NCBI RefSeq assembly: GCF_001742225.1
Contig: NZ_CP017075.1
Location: forward strand, 62,001 to 126,000
Length of the DNA stretch: 64,000 nucleotides
Direction: 5' to 3'
From: Novosphingobium resinovorum
Lineage (GTDB): Bacteria > Pseudomonadota > Alphaproteobacteria > Sphingomonadales > Sphingomonadaceae
The notes below the pieces were generated by a model, which did not search any database, was not told where the DNA came from, and saw only the letters and a list, made by a program, of their open reading frames with translations. The stretch's first letter is position 1, and every line of letters begins with the position of its first letter. This document shows positions 51,063-59,576 of this stretch, one piece after another. A program made the translations under genes and the position numbers.

Positions 51063-52510
51063 ACGTTGCGCACCTGCTGGAATTCGCGCAGGCCCTCGAT
51101 CCCGCCGAGGCGGCCGTGGCCGGAATGCTTCATGCCGCCGAACGGCACGCAGGGCGTCATCGCCTCGCCCGAGCCGTTGACCTGCACCTGTCCGGCCATC
51201 ATCTGCCCGGCGACACGGTGCGCGCGGGCGAGGTCGGTGGTGTGGACATAGGCGCCGAGGCCGTAGTCGGTGTCGTTGGCGAGGGTGATGGCCTCCTCCT
51301 CGCTGTCGAAAGGCGTGACGACGATGACCGGGCCGAACACTTCGGTGCGGGCGATCTCGCTGCCGTGTGCCACATCGGCCAGCACGGTGACCGGGTAGAA
51401 TGCGCCGCCCGCGTGATCACCGCCCATGCGCGCACCGCCGCAGACCACGCGCGCGCCCTCTGCGGTGCCGCGCGTCACCATGCCATGGATACGGTCCAGC
51501 GCGGCCTCGGAGATCACCGGGCCCATGATCGTGTCCATGGTGAAGGGATCGCCGACTTTCACATGGGCGGCCATGGCCTTGAGCATCTCGACGTAGGGTT
51601 CGTAGATCGCGCGCTCGACCAGCAGGCGGGTGCCGTTGACGCAGCCCTGTCCATTGGCGCTGACGGCGCCGGAAAGTCCGCGCTTGGCGGCGGCTTGCAG
51701 GTTCGCGTCGGCGAAGACCAGCACCGCCGACTTGCCGCCCAGTTCCAGCCCTACCGGCTTGAGCGATCGCGCGGCGCTGGCGAGGATTGTCTTCGCCGTT
51801 GCGCCGCTGCCGATGAACTCGATCTTGTCGATGCCGGGATGCTCGACCATCGCCGCGCCCACGTCCGCGCCGCCGGTGACGAGGTTGACGACGCCCGGCG
51901 GAAAGCCCGCCAGCCGGATCAGTTCGACCAGCTTCATGATCGACCACGGCGCGGTTTCGGGCGCTTTCAGCACAATGCAGTTCCCGGCCGCCAGCGCGGG
52001 GGCCATCACCATCGTCGCCGCGAACAGAGGGCCGTTCCAGGGGACGATCACGCCGATGGTGCCGTAAGGTTCATAGGCTACGTAGTCATGCGCCGGGCCG
52101 CCCCATGTCGGCACGGTGCGGCCTTCCAGCTTGTCCGCCCAGCCGCCGAAGTAGCGGAACTTCTGTGCAGCATCCGCACTCATGTGCGGGCCTGCGAGGA
52201 GGATCGAGCCGTTTTCCGCGCTCAGCAGCGGGGACATTTCCGCCGCGCGCGCCTCGATCACCGAAGCGAGGCGCAGCATCAGGTCGCGGCGCTTGTCGCC
52301 CGGCATCGCGCGCCATGCGGGCTGCGCGGCGCGGGCGGCGCCGACGGCGCGGTCGACGTCGTCGGCGCTCGCCAGGCGGATCTCGCGGGTGACTTCGCCG
52401 CTGGCGGGATAGACGTGGGCGAACGTCTCGCCGGTGCCGGCGGCCTCGGCGCTGTCGCCGATCAGGTGCGCGAATTCGGGCAGGGATACGTCGGGCAGGC
52501 GGAAGCCCAT
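51044..52510 (-). CDS. NAD(P)-dependent aldehyde dehydrogenase
   Basis: 488-residue ALDH superfamily enzyme with catalytic Cys in GQGCVNGTR, Glu in LELGGKSAV, 'PWNGPLFAATMVMAPALAAGNCIVLK' and the C-terminal 'GMKHSGHGRLGGIEGLREF'. ATG 52510 is chosen: GGAG lies upstream and the product starts like the family; the open frame to 52588 adds 26 non-homologous residues. First gene of the operon. Oxidises an aldehyde intermediate to the acid. Confidence 0.9.
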   Translation of the reverse strand: MGFRLPDVSLPEFAHLIGDSAEAAGTGETFAHVYPASGEVTREIRLASADDVDRAVGAARAAQPAWRAMPGDKRRDLMLRLASVIEARAAEMSPLLSAENGSILLAGPHMSADAAQKFRYFGGWADKLEGRTVPTWGGPAHDYVAYEPYGTIGVIVPWNGPLFAATMVMAPALAAGNCIVLKAPETAPWSIMKLVELIRLAGFPPGVVNLVTGGADVGAAMVEHPGIDKIEFIGSGATAKTILASAARSLKPVGLELGGKSAVLVFADANLQAAAKRGLSGAVSANGQGCVNGTRLLVERAIYEPYVEMLKAMAAHVKVGDPFTMDTIMGPVISEAALDRIHGMVTRGTAEGARVVCGGARMGGDHAGGAFYPVTVLADVAHGSEIARTEVFGPVIVVTPFDSEEEAITLANDTDYGLGAYVHTTDLARAHRVAGQMMAGQVQVNGSGEAMTPCVPFGGMKHSGHGRLGGIEGLREFQQVRNVWINLQ

Positions 52511-52588
52511 GGCTTTGCTCTCCTCTCCATCGGCGACTACGCACCGTTTGATGGAGTGGAGGCTATCGGTGTATAAATAAGCGGTCAA

Positions 52589-52641
52589 TTGACTTGAATT
52601 GTGCGATTATATCAAGATAAGCAGCATGAATTCTATATTAT
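52589..52641. promoter_or_regulatory. AT-rich divergent promoter region between ALDH and GntR genes
   Basis: Markedly AT-rich 53 bp (longer if both 5' leaders are counted), with overlapping inverted segments around TCAATTGACTTGAATTG (52581-52599). Likely to contain both promoters and the GntR operator. I cannot assign exact boxes. Confidence 0.4.
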
Positions 52642-53367
52642 ATGCCTATTATCGAGAAGGCCATGTCAGGGAAGAAAGCCAGCCTGATCGTCCGTACCAC
52701 CGGGGTGCTGCGCGAGAAGATCTACGCCGTGCCCGAGGGGGAGCGGATCGGTTCGCTGCACGAACTGGCGCGTTCGCTGGAAGTGGGGATCGTTACCCTG
52801 CAGCAGGTCGCGCGAGTGCTGGAGCATGAAGGGCTGCTCGAAGTTCGGCGCGGTCCGGGCGGCGGCTATTACGGCGCGCGGCCCGATGCGGCGGCGCTGG
52901 AGCGGGGCTTGCATGCCTACATGCGGATGAACCCGGCGTCCTACGAGGAGGCGCTGGACATGACCTCGCTGCTGTTCAACGAACTGGCGACTGCCGCCGC
53001 GCGCTGCACCGACGCGGGCTTGCGGGCCCGGCTGGCGACGCTGGCGGAGACGCTTCCCGGCTGCACGACGATGGCGGACAGCGGGCGCTTCGAGATGGAG
53101 TTCCAGGAACTGCTGTTTCGCATGGTCCGCCGCCCGCTGTTCGAGATGCTGACGCGGGTGACGCTGCATTATTCCACCGCGCATACCGCGCCCGACCTCA
53201 AGGTCTTCGACGACGACGGCGCGGCATGGCGCGAGGGGCGCGGGCGGATCATCGCGGCGATCCTCGCCAACGATGCGGACCTCACGCGGTTCGAGGCCAA
53301 CCGGCAGAACCGCGCGGTGGTGCGGGCCTATCTGGAGGCGAAGCTGCCGGTCAGAACCGGAAGCTGA
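52642..53367 (+). CDS. GntR family transcriptional regulator
   Basis: 241 residues: an N-terminal winged HTH ('GSLHELARSLEVGIVTLQQVARVLEHEGLLEVRRGPGGGYY') and an all-helical C-terminal effector domain of the FCD/FadR type. Start ATG 52642 or ATG 52663; neither has a convincing ribosome site. Divergent from the ALDH-led operon, which it probably represses until a pathway acid binds. Overlaps the convergent AlgE-like gene by 17 bp. Confidence 0.85.
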   Translation: MPIIEKAMSGKKASLIVRTTGVLREKIYAVPEGERIGSLHELARSLEVGIVTLQQVARVLEHEGLLEVRRGPGGGYYGARPDAAALERGLHAYMRMNPASYEEALDMTSLLFNELATAAARCTDAGLRARLATLAETLPGCTTMADSGRFEMEFQELLFRMVRRPLFEMLTRVTLHYSTAHTAPDLKVFDDDGAAWREGRGRIIAAILANDADLTRFEANRQNRAVVRAYLEAKLPVRTGS

Positions 53368-54799
53368 GCCAGCCCGCGAGGAAATCCGAACTCTTGTACC
53401 CCGCGTCGGTCAGTGCCGCGCCGGCCTTCAGGTGCTCGTAGCGGCCGGTGAACGACAGGCGCGGCGTGATCGTCCACACCGCCTGCAGCCGCGCCAGTTC
53501 CGCGATCTTGCGCGCGGTGCCGTTCTGCGTTCCCGCGAAAGGCTGGCCGTTGGCGCGGTACACCGCATCATGGACATTGTCGCGCCAGGCGAACTCGTAC
53601 TCCGCCAGCACGCGCACGTCCTTGACCGGCGAGAAGCTGACGTTCGGCGTCACCGCGCGCAAGTTCGAGGGCGTCAAGTAGAGCTGGTAGCTGTAGTAGA
53701 TGTTGTTGCCGAAGGGCGAATAGGCGTTGCGCAGCTTGCCGTTCCCATATCCGCCGCCGCCGCTGGCATAGTCGAAGTGGACGCCGACGCGCGGCGCGGT
53801 CTTGCTCTTGCCCAGCCTGTAGGTCTGCGCGATGAACGCCTGCCAGGCGGAGATGTCCTGCGTCATGTAGTATCCCCACTGGCGGTTCACCGACCAGTCG
53901 AGGTTCACGCGGCCCACGTCTCCGCGCAGCCATCCGCCCAGATACCAGCGCGTTGCCGGGCCGATCCGCCCGCCCCAGGCACCGACGTCGTTGTGGCGCC
54001 GCCACAGGAAGGTATCGAAGGCAAGGTTCGAATTGCCGAGGAACGTTTTGGGCAGCATCACCCCGACCGTGGCGCCGGAGAAGCGGCGCGCCGGATCGTC
54101 GACGTCGTCGCCGGTGCCGAGGTCGCCATAGGCCGTCGGGCGGAAGTCGAAGGCGCCGAAGCGCAGCTTCGATCCACGCGCGTAGAAGCGCCAGCCGTTC
54201 ATGGTGTAGCGGATCGTGTTGTTGTCACGCTGCGAGGCGAGCAGGTTGGGGCCCTCGGTGAATTCCTGGCGGCCGTAGCGCACGCCGACGTCGAATTCTC
54301 CGATGTCGGTGCGGGCCTCGACGAAGGATTGCTGGATAACCACGTCGTTGCGCAGCGTCGCGGCGGGCACGCCGAGGTTGCGGCCGGAGATTCCACCGTG
54401 GGCGATCTCGCCGTAGAAGCGCAAGTGGGTGCCGATGTGGATATCTGCGCCGCCGACCACGCGGTTGATGTCCTGGCGCTGGGCCTCGGCCTCGCGCAAG
54501 TTGGGGTTGGTGGTCTGGTTGACGCGGAGGCGCAGTTCGCCGGACAGGGTCAGGTAGATATCGCCGTCGTCGTCGAGCGGAATGTACTTGAGCCGGTCGA
54601 GCGGGTCGTCGCGCTTGGCGGGATCGGCCTTCTCGGTCCAGTCTTCGGCCCAGCGGGAGAGGGCGTAGCCATTGTTGACCGCGCCGTCGCCGTTGTGGGC
54701 CTGGGGATATGCGGCATCCTGCGCATGCGCGATTCCAGCAGGGGTTATCAGGGCGAGCGAAAGGGTGGCGGCGCGCAGCCGCGAAGCAACAGTGCCCAT
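53351..54799 (-). CDS. AlgE-like (alginate export family) outer-membrane channel protein
   Basis: 482 residues with a cleaved signal peptide (about 1-26, 'GIAHA/QDAA') and an alternating amphipathic beta-barrel ending in a terminal Phe ('LSFRF'). It resembles the alginate-export/AlgE-like barrel family. In catabolic bacteria such porins carry small acids or aromatics rather than alginate, and no alginate genes are near. It lies 40 bp downstream of dctA on the same strand, so it is probably cotranscribed and supplies substrate for DctA (inference). Confidence 0.8.
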   Translation of the reverse strand: MGTVASRLRAATLSLALITPAGIAHAQDAAYPQAHNGDGAVNNGYALSRWAEDWTEKADPAKRDDPLDRLKYIPLDDDGDIYLTLSGELRLRVNQTTNPNLREAEAQRQDINRVVGGADIHIGTHLRFYGEIAHGGISGRNLGVPAATLRNDVVIQQSFVEARTDIGEFDVGVRYGRQEFTEGPNLLASQRDNNTIRYTMNGWRFYARGSKLRFGAFDFRPTAYGDLGTGDDVDDPARRFSGATVGVMLPKTFLGNSNLAFDTFLWRRHNDVGAWGGRIGPATRWYLGGWLRGDVGRVNLDWSVNRQWGYYMTQDISAWQAFIAQTYRLGKSKTAPRVGVHFDYASGGGGYGNGKLRNAYSPFGNNIYYSYQLYLTPSNLRAVTPNVSFSPVKDVRVLAEYEFAWRDNVHDAVYRANGQPFAGTQNGTARKIAELARLQAVWTITPRLSFTGRYEHLKAGAALTDAGYKSSDFLAGWLSFRF

Positions 54800-54839
54800 G
54801 GGGCGACCTCTCCGTAGTTCTTGTTTTTAGCGTGCTTGC

Positions 54840-56159
54840 TTATTCGGCTGGGACGAGTGCCGGTTCGGGCAGGGAATGCCCGGAGAGCGCGGCGTCGAGG
54901 CGGGCGTGATCCAGCTTGCCCTCCCAACGTGAGACGACGACGGTGGCGACGGCGTTGCCGATGAAGTTGGTCAGGCTGCGGCATTCCGACATGAAGCGGT
55001 CGACGCCCAGGATCAGCGCCATGCCCGCGACCGGCACGTCCGGCACGATCGAGAGCGTGGCCGCCAGCGTGATGAAGCCCGCGCCGGTGACGCCCGCCGC
55101 GCCCTTGGACGAGAGCATGGCTACGCCCAGCAGCAGCAGTTGCTGGCCCAGCGTCAGATCGACGTTGCAGGCCTGCGCGATGAACAGCGCCGCCAGCGTC
55201 ATGTAGATATTGGTGCCGTCGAGGTTGAACGAGTAGCCAGTGGGAACGACGAGGCCGACGACGGCCTTGGGGCAGCCGGCGCGCTCCATCTTCTCGATAA
55301 GGGCGGGCAGGGCGCTTTCCGAGGATGAGGTGCCAAGGACCAGCAGCAGTTCGGCCTTGAGATAGGCGATCAGCTTGAGGATCGAGAACCCGCACAGCTT
55401 CGCCACCGCGCCGAGCACGACGACCACGAACAGGATCGAGGTGAGGTAGAACGTCGCCACCAGCTGCGCGAGGTTGGCAAGACTGCCGACGCCGTACTTG
55501 CCGATGGTGAAGGCCATGGCGCCGAACGCACCGATCGGGGCGAGCTTCATCACGATGGCGACGAGCTTGAACACCACCATCGAGATGTCGTCGAGGAGCG
55601 AAAGCACCTTGTCGCCGCGTTCCCCGATGGCGGCCAGCGAGCAGCCGAACAGGATCGCGACGACCAGCACCTGCAGGATGTTCTCCTGCGCCAGCGCGGA
55701 GACCAGCGTGTCCGGGATCATCGCATTGAGAAAGCCAAGCAGCGAGGTCTCGTGCGCTTTTTCGGCGTACTGGGCGACCTTGCCGGCATCGAGCGTGGCG
55801 GGATCGATGTTGAAGCCCGCGCCCGGACGCACGACGTTGGCGACGGTCATCCCGACGATCAGCGCCAGTGTGGAAAAGAACAGGAAGTAGGCGAAGGCTT
55901 TCGCCGCCACGCGCCCGACCGAGCCGAGATCGCGCATCCCGGCAATGCCGGTGACGATGGTGAGGAAGATGACCGGAGCGATCACCATCTTCACCAGCTT
56001 GATGAACATGTCGCCCACCGGCTTAAGCGATTCGCCGACCGCCGGGTAGAAATGGCCCACCAGTACGCCCGCAGTGATCGCGGCCAGAACCTGGACGTAA
56101 AGGTGCGTGTACCAGCGCTTCGCAGCGACGGGCTGAATGTGCGACGGATCATACTGCAT
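54840..56159 (-). CDS. dctA: C4-dicarboxylate/proton (cation) symporter
   Basis: 439-residue glutamate/dicarboxylate:cation symporter (DAACS family) with eight TM helices and two re-entrant loops. The serine-rich motif '[17 protein letters not shown]', '[22 protein letters not shown]' and '[20 protein letters not shown]' are diagnostic. It takes up succinate, fumarate or malate. ATG 56159. Divergent from the dctB-dctD sensor pair, the classic arrangement, which supports the dctA assignment over a glutamate transporter. Confidence 0.92.
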   Translation of the reverse strand: MQYDPSHIQPVAAKRWYTHLYVQVLAAITAGVLVGHFYPAVGESLKPVGDMFIKLVKMVIAPVIFLTIVTGIAGMRDLGSVGRVAAKAFAYFLFFSTLALIVGMTVANVVRPGAGFNIDPATLDAGKVAQYAEKAHETSLLGFLNAMIPDTLVSALAQENILQVLVVAILFGCSLAAIGERGDKVLSLLDDISMVVFKLVAIVMKLAPIGAFGAMAFTIGKYGVGSLANLAQLVATFYLTSILFVVVVLGAVAKLCGFSILKLIAYLKAELLLVLGTSSSESALPALIEKMERAGCPKAVVGLVVPTGYSFNLDGTNIYMTLAALFIAQACNVDLTLGQQLLLLGVAMLSSKGAAGVTGAGFITLAATLSIVPDVPVAGMALILGVDRFMSECRSLTNFIGNAVATVVVSRWEGKLDHARLDAALSGHSLPEPALVPAE

Positions 56160-56245
56160 ATGTCAAAAGCCTTCGTCATCCTCGGGACGCCGACGACACC
56201 CCGGGGGTGACGCTCGTGCCTAGGGTCAAAATGCCGCCCGTTTCA

Positions 56246-56298
56246 TTGCGCGCAAAGACAAATTGCATTTTTGTAAATGTCTTTAATATCAATGATAT
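56246..56298. promoter_or_regulatory. Palindrome cluster in the dctA-dctB divergent region
   Basis: Three perfect inverted repeats in 53 bp: TTGCGCGCAA (56246-56255), AAAGACA-N17-TGTCTTT (56254-56284) and ATATC-AAT-GATAT (56286-56298). They are placed to bind regulators of dctA. No convincing -24/-12 (GG-N10-GC) promoter is visible on the dctA strand. Confidence 0.5.
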
Positions 56299-56353
56299 GA
56301 GGGTGATGTTGTTCACACCATGTCTGAAAATCTGCCCTCCTCATAACTGGATA

Positions 56354-56369
56354 GTGCAGAAACTTGCAC
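56354..56369. promoter_or_regulatory. Inverted repeat GTGCA-N6-TGCAC at the dctB start
   Basis: Perfect 5-bp arms overlapping the TTG (56364) and ending next to the ATG (56370) of the sensor-kinase gene, so it could be an autoregulatory site or a 5' hairpin. Its position supports ATG 56370 as start. Confidence 0.35.
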
Positions 56370-58112
56370 ATGAGGTCCCGTTGGCTTAGGCGGATTCGTG
56401 TGGTTCGATCGCGTTATCTCTGGTGGCTGGCGGCGGCGCTGGCTTGCGCTGCTGCGGTGGCATTCCTGACCGGACTTGCGGTGAGGCAGGCCGCGACCGC
56501 CCGTTTCGCGGCGCAGGCAGCCATCGACGCCCGGCTGCGGCAGGCACTGCTGGCGAGCGAAATCGCCCGGTTCCGGCTTCTTCCGCTTGCGCTGGCAGAC
56601 GACCGCGATCTTGTCGCACTCGTCGCGGGCAGGCCGGGCGCCGAAGCGGTGATGAACGCCAAGCTGGAGAGACTGTCGCGCGATCTTGGCTCGCCCATCA
56701 TCTACATCATTCGCAAGGACGGCCTGACCCTGGCCGCGAGCAACTGGCGCGATCCGCGCAGTTTCCTGGGCAAGGACTACAGTTTTCGTCCGTATTTCCG
56801 GGCGGCATTGCGCAGCGGGCTCGGTGAGCAGTTCGCGCTCGGTACGGTCAGTCATCGGCCCGGTCTGTTCTTTGCACGGCGGGCGGCGGGGGGCAGCGTC
56901 GTCGTGATGAAGATGGAGTTCGACCGCGTCGAGGCACAATGGCGCGAGGCGAACGGGGTTACTTTCGTCACCGATCCCAATGGAGTGATTTTGGTCACCA
57001 GTCGTCGTAACTGGCGTTACGCCGCGACGCGGCCGCTCCCGTCCGAACGCAGCCTGCGCGAACGCAAGCTCATCGGCGTCGGGAACCTTGGCCCAGTGCC
57101 TTTTCGCGAACATGACGGTGGACGCATTACCCTTCTGGGGGAGAAGGGCGACCATCTGCTCACTACCACGGCGGCGGATGCGCTGGGTTGGCGTGTCAAT
57201 CTGGCGTTGCCGCTGCAAGGCGCGGTGGATGCCGTCGTGCGCGCCGCGCAGATCGGCGCGGCGCTGGTGACGTTGGCATTGTTCGCCTTCGCGGCCTTTG
57301 TGCGCGAGCGAAGCCGCCGCCGACGCGAGCACACCGCCCAACTCGAAGCCGCAGTCGCCGAGCGCACCATCGACCTGCGCCGGGAGATCGAGGATCGCGC
57401 CGCCGCCGAGGCTCACGCGGCGCAACTGCGCGAAGGGTTGCGGCAGGCCAACCGCCTTGCCACGCTCGGGCAGGTGACGGCGAGCGTCGCGCACGAGACG
57501 GCGCAACCCGTCGCCGCGATCCGCAACTATGCGTCCACCTCGCGGCAATTGCTGGACATGGGTGCCGAGGATGCCGTGCGTGATAATCTCTCGGCAATCG
57601 ACCGTCTGGCCGAGCGTATCGGAGCAGTCACTGCCGAACTGCGCGGCTTTGCGCGCAAAGGTAGCCGTGCTGGAGGCCCGATCCCGCTGGCTGAGGTGGT
57701 CGAAGGCGCCTGCCTGCTCCTCAAGGAGCGCCTGTCGCGCGTCGTTTTTGTGGTTCCCGAGGTGCCGCCCGGCCTGTTCGTGTTCGGCGGGCACGTCCGG
57801 CTGGAGCAAGTGCTCGTCAACATCCTGCAGAACGCGCTCGAGGCGCTGGAAGGACGCGCCGACGCCCGGATCGAGCTTGCACTGGATGCAGGAGCGGAGA
57901 GCGTGCGCCTAACCATAAGCGACAATGGCCCGGGCATCGCACCGGAAGTCGCCGACCGCCTGTTCACGCCTTTCGCCACCAGTCGGCCGACCGGATTGGG
58001 GCTTGGCCTCGTCATCTCGAAAGACATCGTCGAGGACTTCGGCGGCACCCTGCAACTGGAGCCCTCCGACTACGGGGCATGTTTCGCGATCGTGCTCAGG
58101 CGCGCGCCATGA
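56370..58112 (+). CDS. dctB: C4-dicarboxylate-sensing histidine kinase (DctB-like)
   Basis: 580 residues. TM1 is at about 16-38, a periplasmic double-PAS/Cache sensor region follows ('NWRDPRSFLGKDYSFRPYFRAAL', 'GVTFVTDPNGVILVTS'), TM2 is at about 290-308, then a coiled-coil, an H-box with His375 in SVAHETAQPVAAIRNY, N-box NILQNALEAL, and G-boxes DNGPGI and GLGLGLVIS. The sensor layout and 'DYSFRPYF' match DctB. ATG 56370. Its stop overlaps the dctD-like start (ATGA). It should phosphorylate the DctD-like regulator in response to dicarboxylates. Confidence 0.88.
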   Translation: MRSRWLRRIRVVRSRYLWWLAAALACAAAVAFLTGLAVRQAATARFAAQAAIDARLRQALLASEIARFRLLPLALADDRDLVALVAGRPGAEAVMNAKLERLSRDLGSPIIYIIRKDGLTLAASNWRDPRSFLGKDYSFRPYFRAALRSGLGEQFALGTVSHRPGLFFARRAAGGSVVVMKMEFDRVEAQWREANGVTFVTDPNGVILVTSRRNWRYAATRPLPSERSLRERKLIGVGNLGPVPFREHDGGRITLLGEKGDHLLTTTAADALGWRVNLALPLQGAVDAVVRAAQIGAALVTLALFAFAAFVRERSRRRREHTAQLEAAVAERTIDLRREIEDRAAAEAHAAQLREGLRQANRLATLGQVTASVAHETAQPVAAIRNYASTSRQLLDMGAEDAVRDNLSAIDRLAERIGAVTAELRGFARKGSRAGGPIPLAEVVEGACLLLKERLSRVVFVVPEVPPGLFVFGGHVRLEQVLVNILQNALEALEGRADARIELALDAGAESVRLTISDNGPGIAPEVADRLFTPFATSRPTGLGLGLVISKDIVEDFGGTLQLEPSDYGACFAIVLRRAP

Positions 58113-59428
58113 ACGACCGCGCACCGGGACAGGCGAGGCGCGTGGCGCTTGTCGAGGACGATGCGGATCTGCGCATCTCGACGGCGCAGGTGCTGTCGCT
58201 TGCGGGCTTCGTCGTCGAGAGCTTTGCCGCTGCGCCACCCGCGCTGGAGGCCATCGACGCCGATTGGCCGGGGATCGTCGTGTCGGACGTCCGTATGCCC
58301 CATATGTCGGGGACCGAACTGTTTCGAGCGCTGCACGAGCGTGATCCGGACCTGCCGGTCATCCTCGTCACCGGGCATGGCGACGTGGCGATGGCGGTGG
58401 ATGCGCTCAAGGCGGGGGCATGGGACTTCCTGACCAAGCCTTTCGATCCGCAGGCGCTGGTCGCGGCGGCCGACCGGGCGGCGACTGCGCGGGGATTGGC
58501 GCTTGATAACCGGCGGTTGCGCGCGGCGGCGCAGGGGGATGCTGCTTCGGGGCTGATCGGCGAGTCCGCCGCCATACGCCGCCTGCGCGAAATGATCCCG
58601 ACCCTCGCCAATGCCGATATCGACCTGTTCATCGAGGGGGAGACGGGAACCGGCAAGGAACTGCTGGCGCGCCTCATCCACCGCGCAGGCAAGCGTTCGC
58701 GCCAGCGCTTCATGGCTGTCGCCTGCGGCGCGCTGCCCGAGGCGCTGGAGGATGAACTCTTCGCGCCGATGGGGGAGGCAAGCATCGCCTCGGTCGTGCG
58801 GGGCACGCTGTTCCTCGACGATATCGACCAGGCTTCGCGGCGCCTGCAGGCGCGGCTGACCCCGCTCGTCGAGGAGCGGGTGCTGCGCAGTCCCGGCGCG
58901 CGCGAGCCGCTGCCGCTGGACTTGCGGGTGATCGCGACGGGCGGGACGGACGAAGGCGACTTGTCCGAGAAGATCACGCCGGGCCTGTTCTATCGCCTTG
59001 CCGCGTTGCGCCTGCGGATGCCGCCCTTGCGTGAGAGGCGGGAGGACGTACCGGCGTTGTTCGCCCACCTCGCAGGAGCCGCCGCGACCCGGCTGCGGTT
59101 GCCCTTGCCGATGATGACCGGGGCCGTGCGGCACCATCTTTCCAGCCACGACTGGCCCGGCAACGTCCGCGAACTGGCCCATTTCGCCGAGCGCTTCGTG
59201 CTGGGGCTGGAGGATGCCGCAGCCGAGCCTGCAAGCGTCCCTGCCGGCGACACGCTGCCGCAGCGCCTAGATGCGTTCGAGCGCGATACCATCGTCGCGG
59301 CCGTGCTGGGTACGAAGGGAGAGATCGGCGCGGCGATCAAGCGGCTCGGCATCCCGCGCAAGACCTTCTACTACAAGGTTCACAAGCACGGGATCGACCT
59401 GGCGACGCTGCGCAAGGGCGGGCGCTGA
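58109..59428 (+). CDS. dctD: NtrC-family response regulator (DctD-like) lacking the GAFTGA loop
   Basis: 439 residues: receiver domain with Asp60 in VVSDVRMPHMSG, AAA+ domain with Walker A GETGTGKE (177-184) and Walker B GTLFLDDID, and a Fis-type HTH ('GEIGAAIKRLGIPRKTFYYKVHKHG'). Between 'ELF' (about 216) and 'GTLFLDD' there are only 13 residues, against about 23 in NtrC, and the GAFTGA sigma-54-contact motif is missing. The 'ARG finger'-type region remains. It may therefore act without sigma-54, or as a repressor. ATG 58109 overlaps the dctB stop. Symbol based on context. Confidence 0.85.
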   Translation: MNDRAPGQARRVALVEDDADLRISTAQVLSLAGFVVESFAAAPPALEAIDADWPGIVVSDVRMPHMSGTELFRALHERDPDLPVILVTGHGDVAMAVDALKAGAWDFLTKPFDPQALVAAADRAATARGLALDNRRLRAAAQGDAASGLIGESAAIRRLREMIPTLANADIDLFIEGETGTGKELLARLIHRAGKRSRQRFMAVACGALPEALEDELFAPMGEASIASVVRGTLFLDDIDQASRRLQARLTPLVEERVLRSPGAREPLPLDLRVIATGGTDEGDLSEKITPGLFYRLAALRLRMPPLRERREDVPALFAHLAGAAATRLRLPLPMMTGAVRHHLSSHDWPGNVRELAHFAERFVLGLEDAAAEPASVPAGDTLPQRLDAFERDTIVAAVLGTKGEIGAAIKRLGIPRKTFYYKVHKHGIDLATLRKGGR

Positions 59429-59576
59429 CGGGTTCGTCCGGACCGGCAGGCCGGTTCACGGGGCACTCCACCGCGCAATTGTTGCAGGGTGACAGGGACG
59501 CTGCGACCTTCTGAAATGCGTCGGCAAACCGATGGGGCCAAGGATCGGGTAGCCGAAGCCTGCAATGGAGGACGCC

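Noticed and set aside
56160..56363. Sigma-54 promoter for dctA
   Set aside because: The best candidate (GGCAC...TCACC on the dctA strand) lacks the required GC of the -12 element; no GG-N10-GC match was found.
59442..59455. ACCGGC-AG-GCCGGT hairpin after the dctD-like gene as a terminator
   Set aside because: Perfect but very short, with a 2-nt loop and no T-run; too weak to list.
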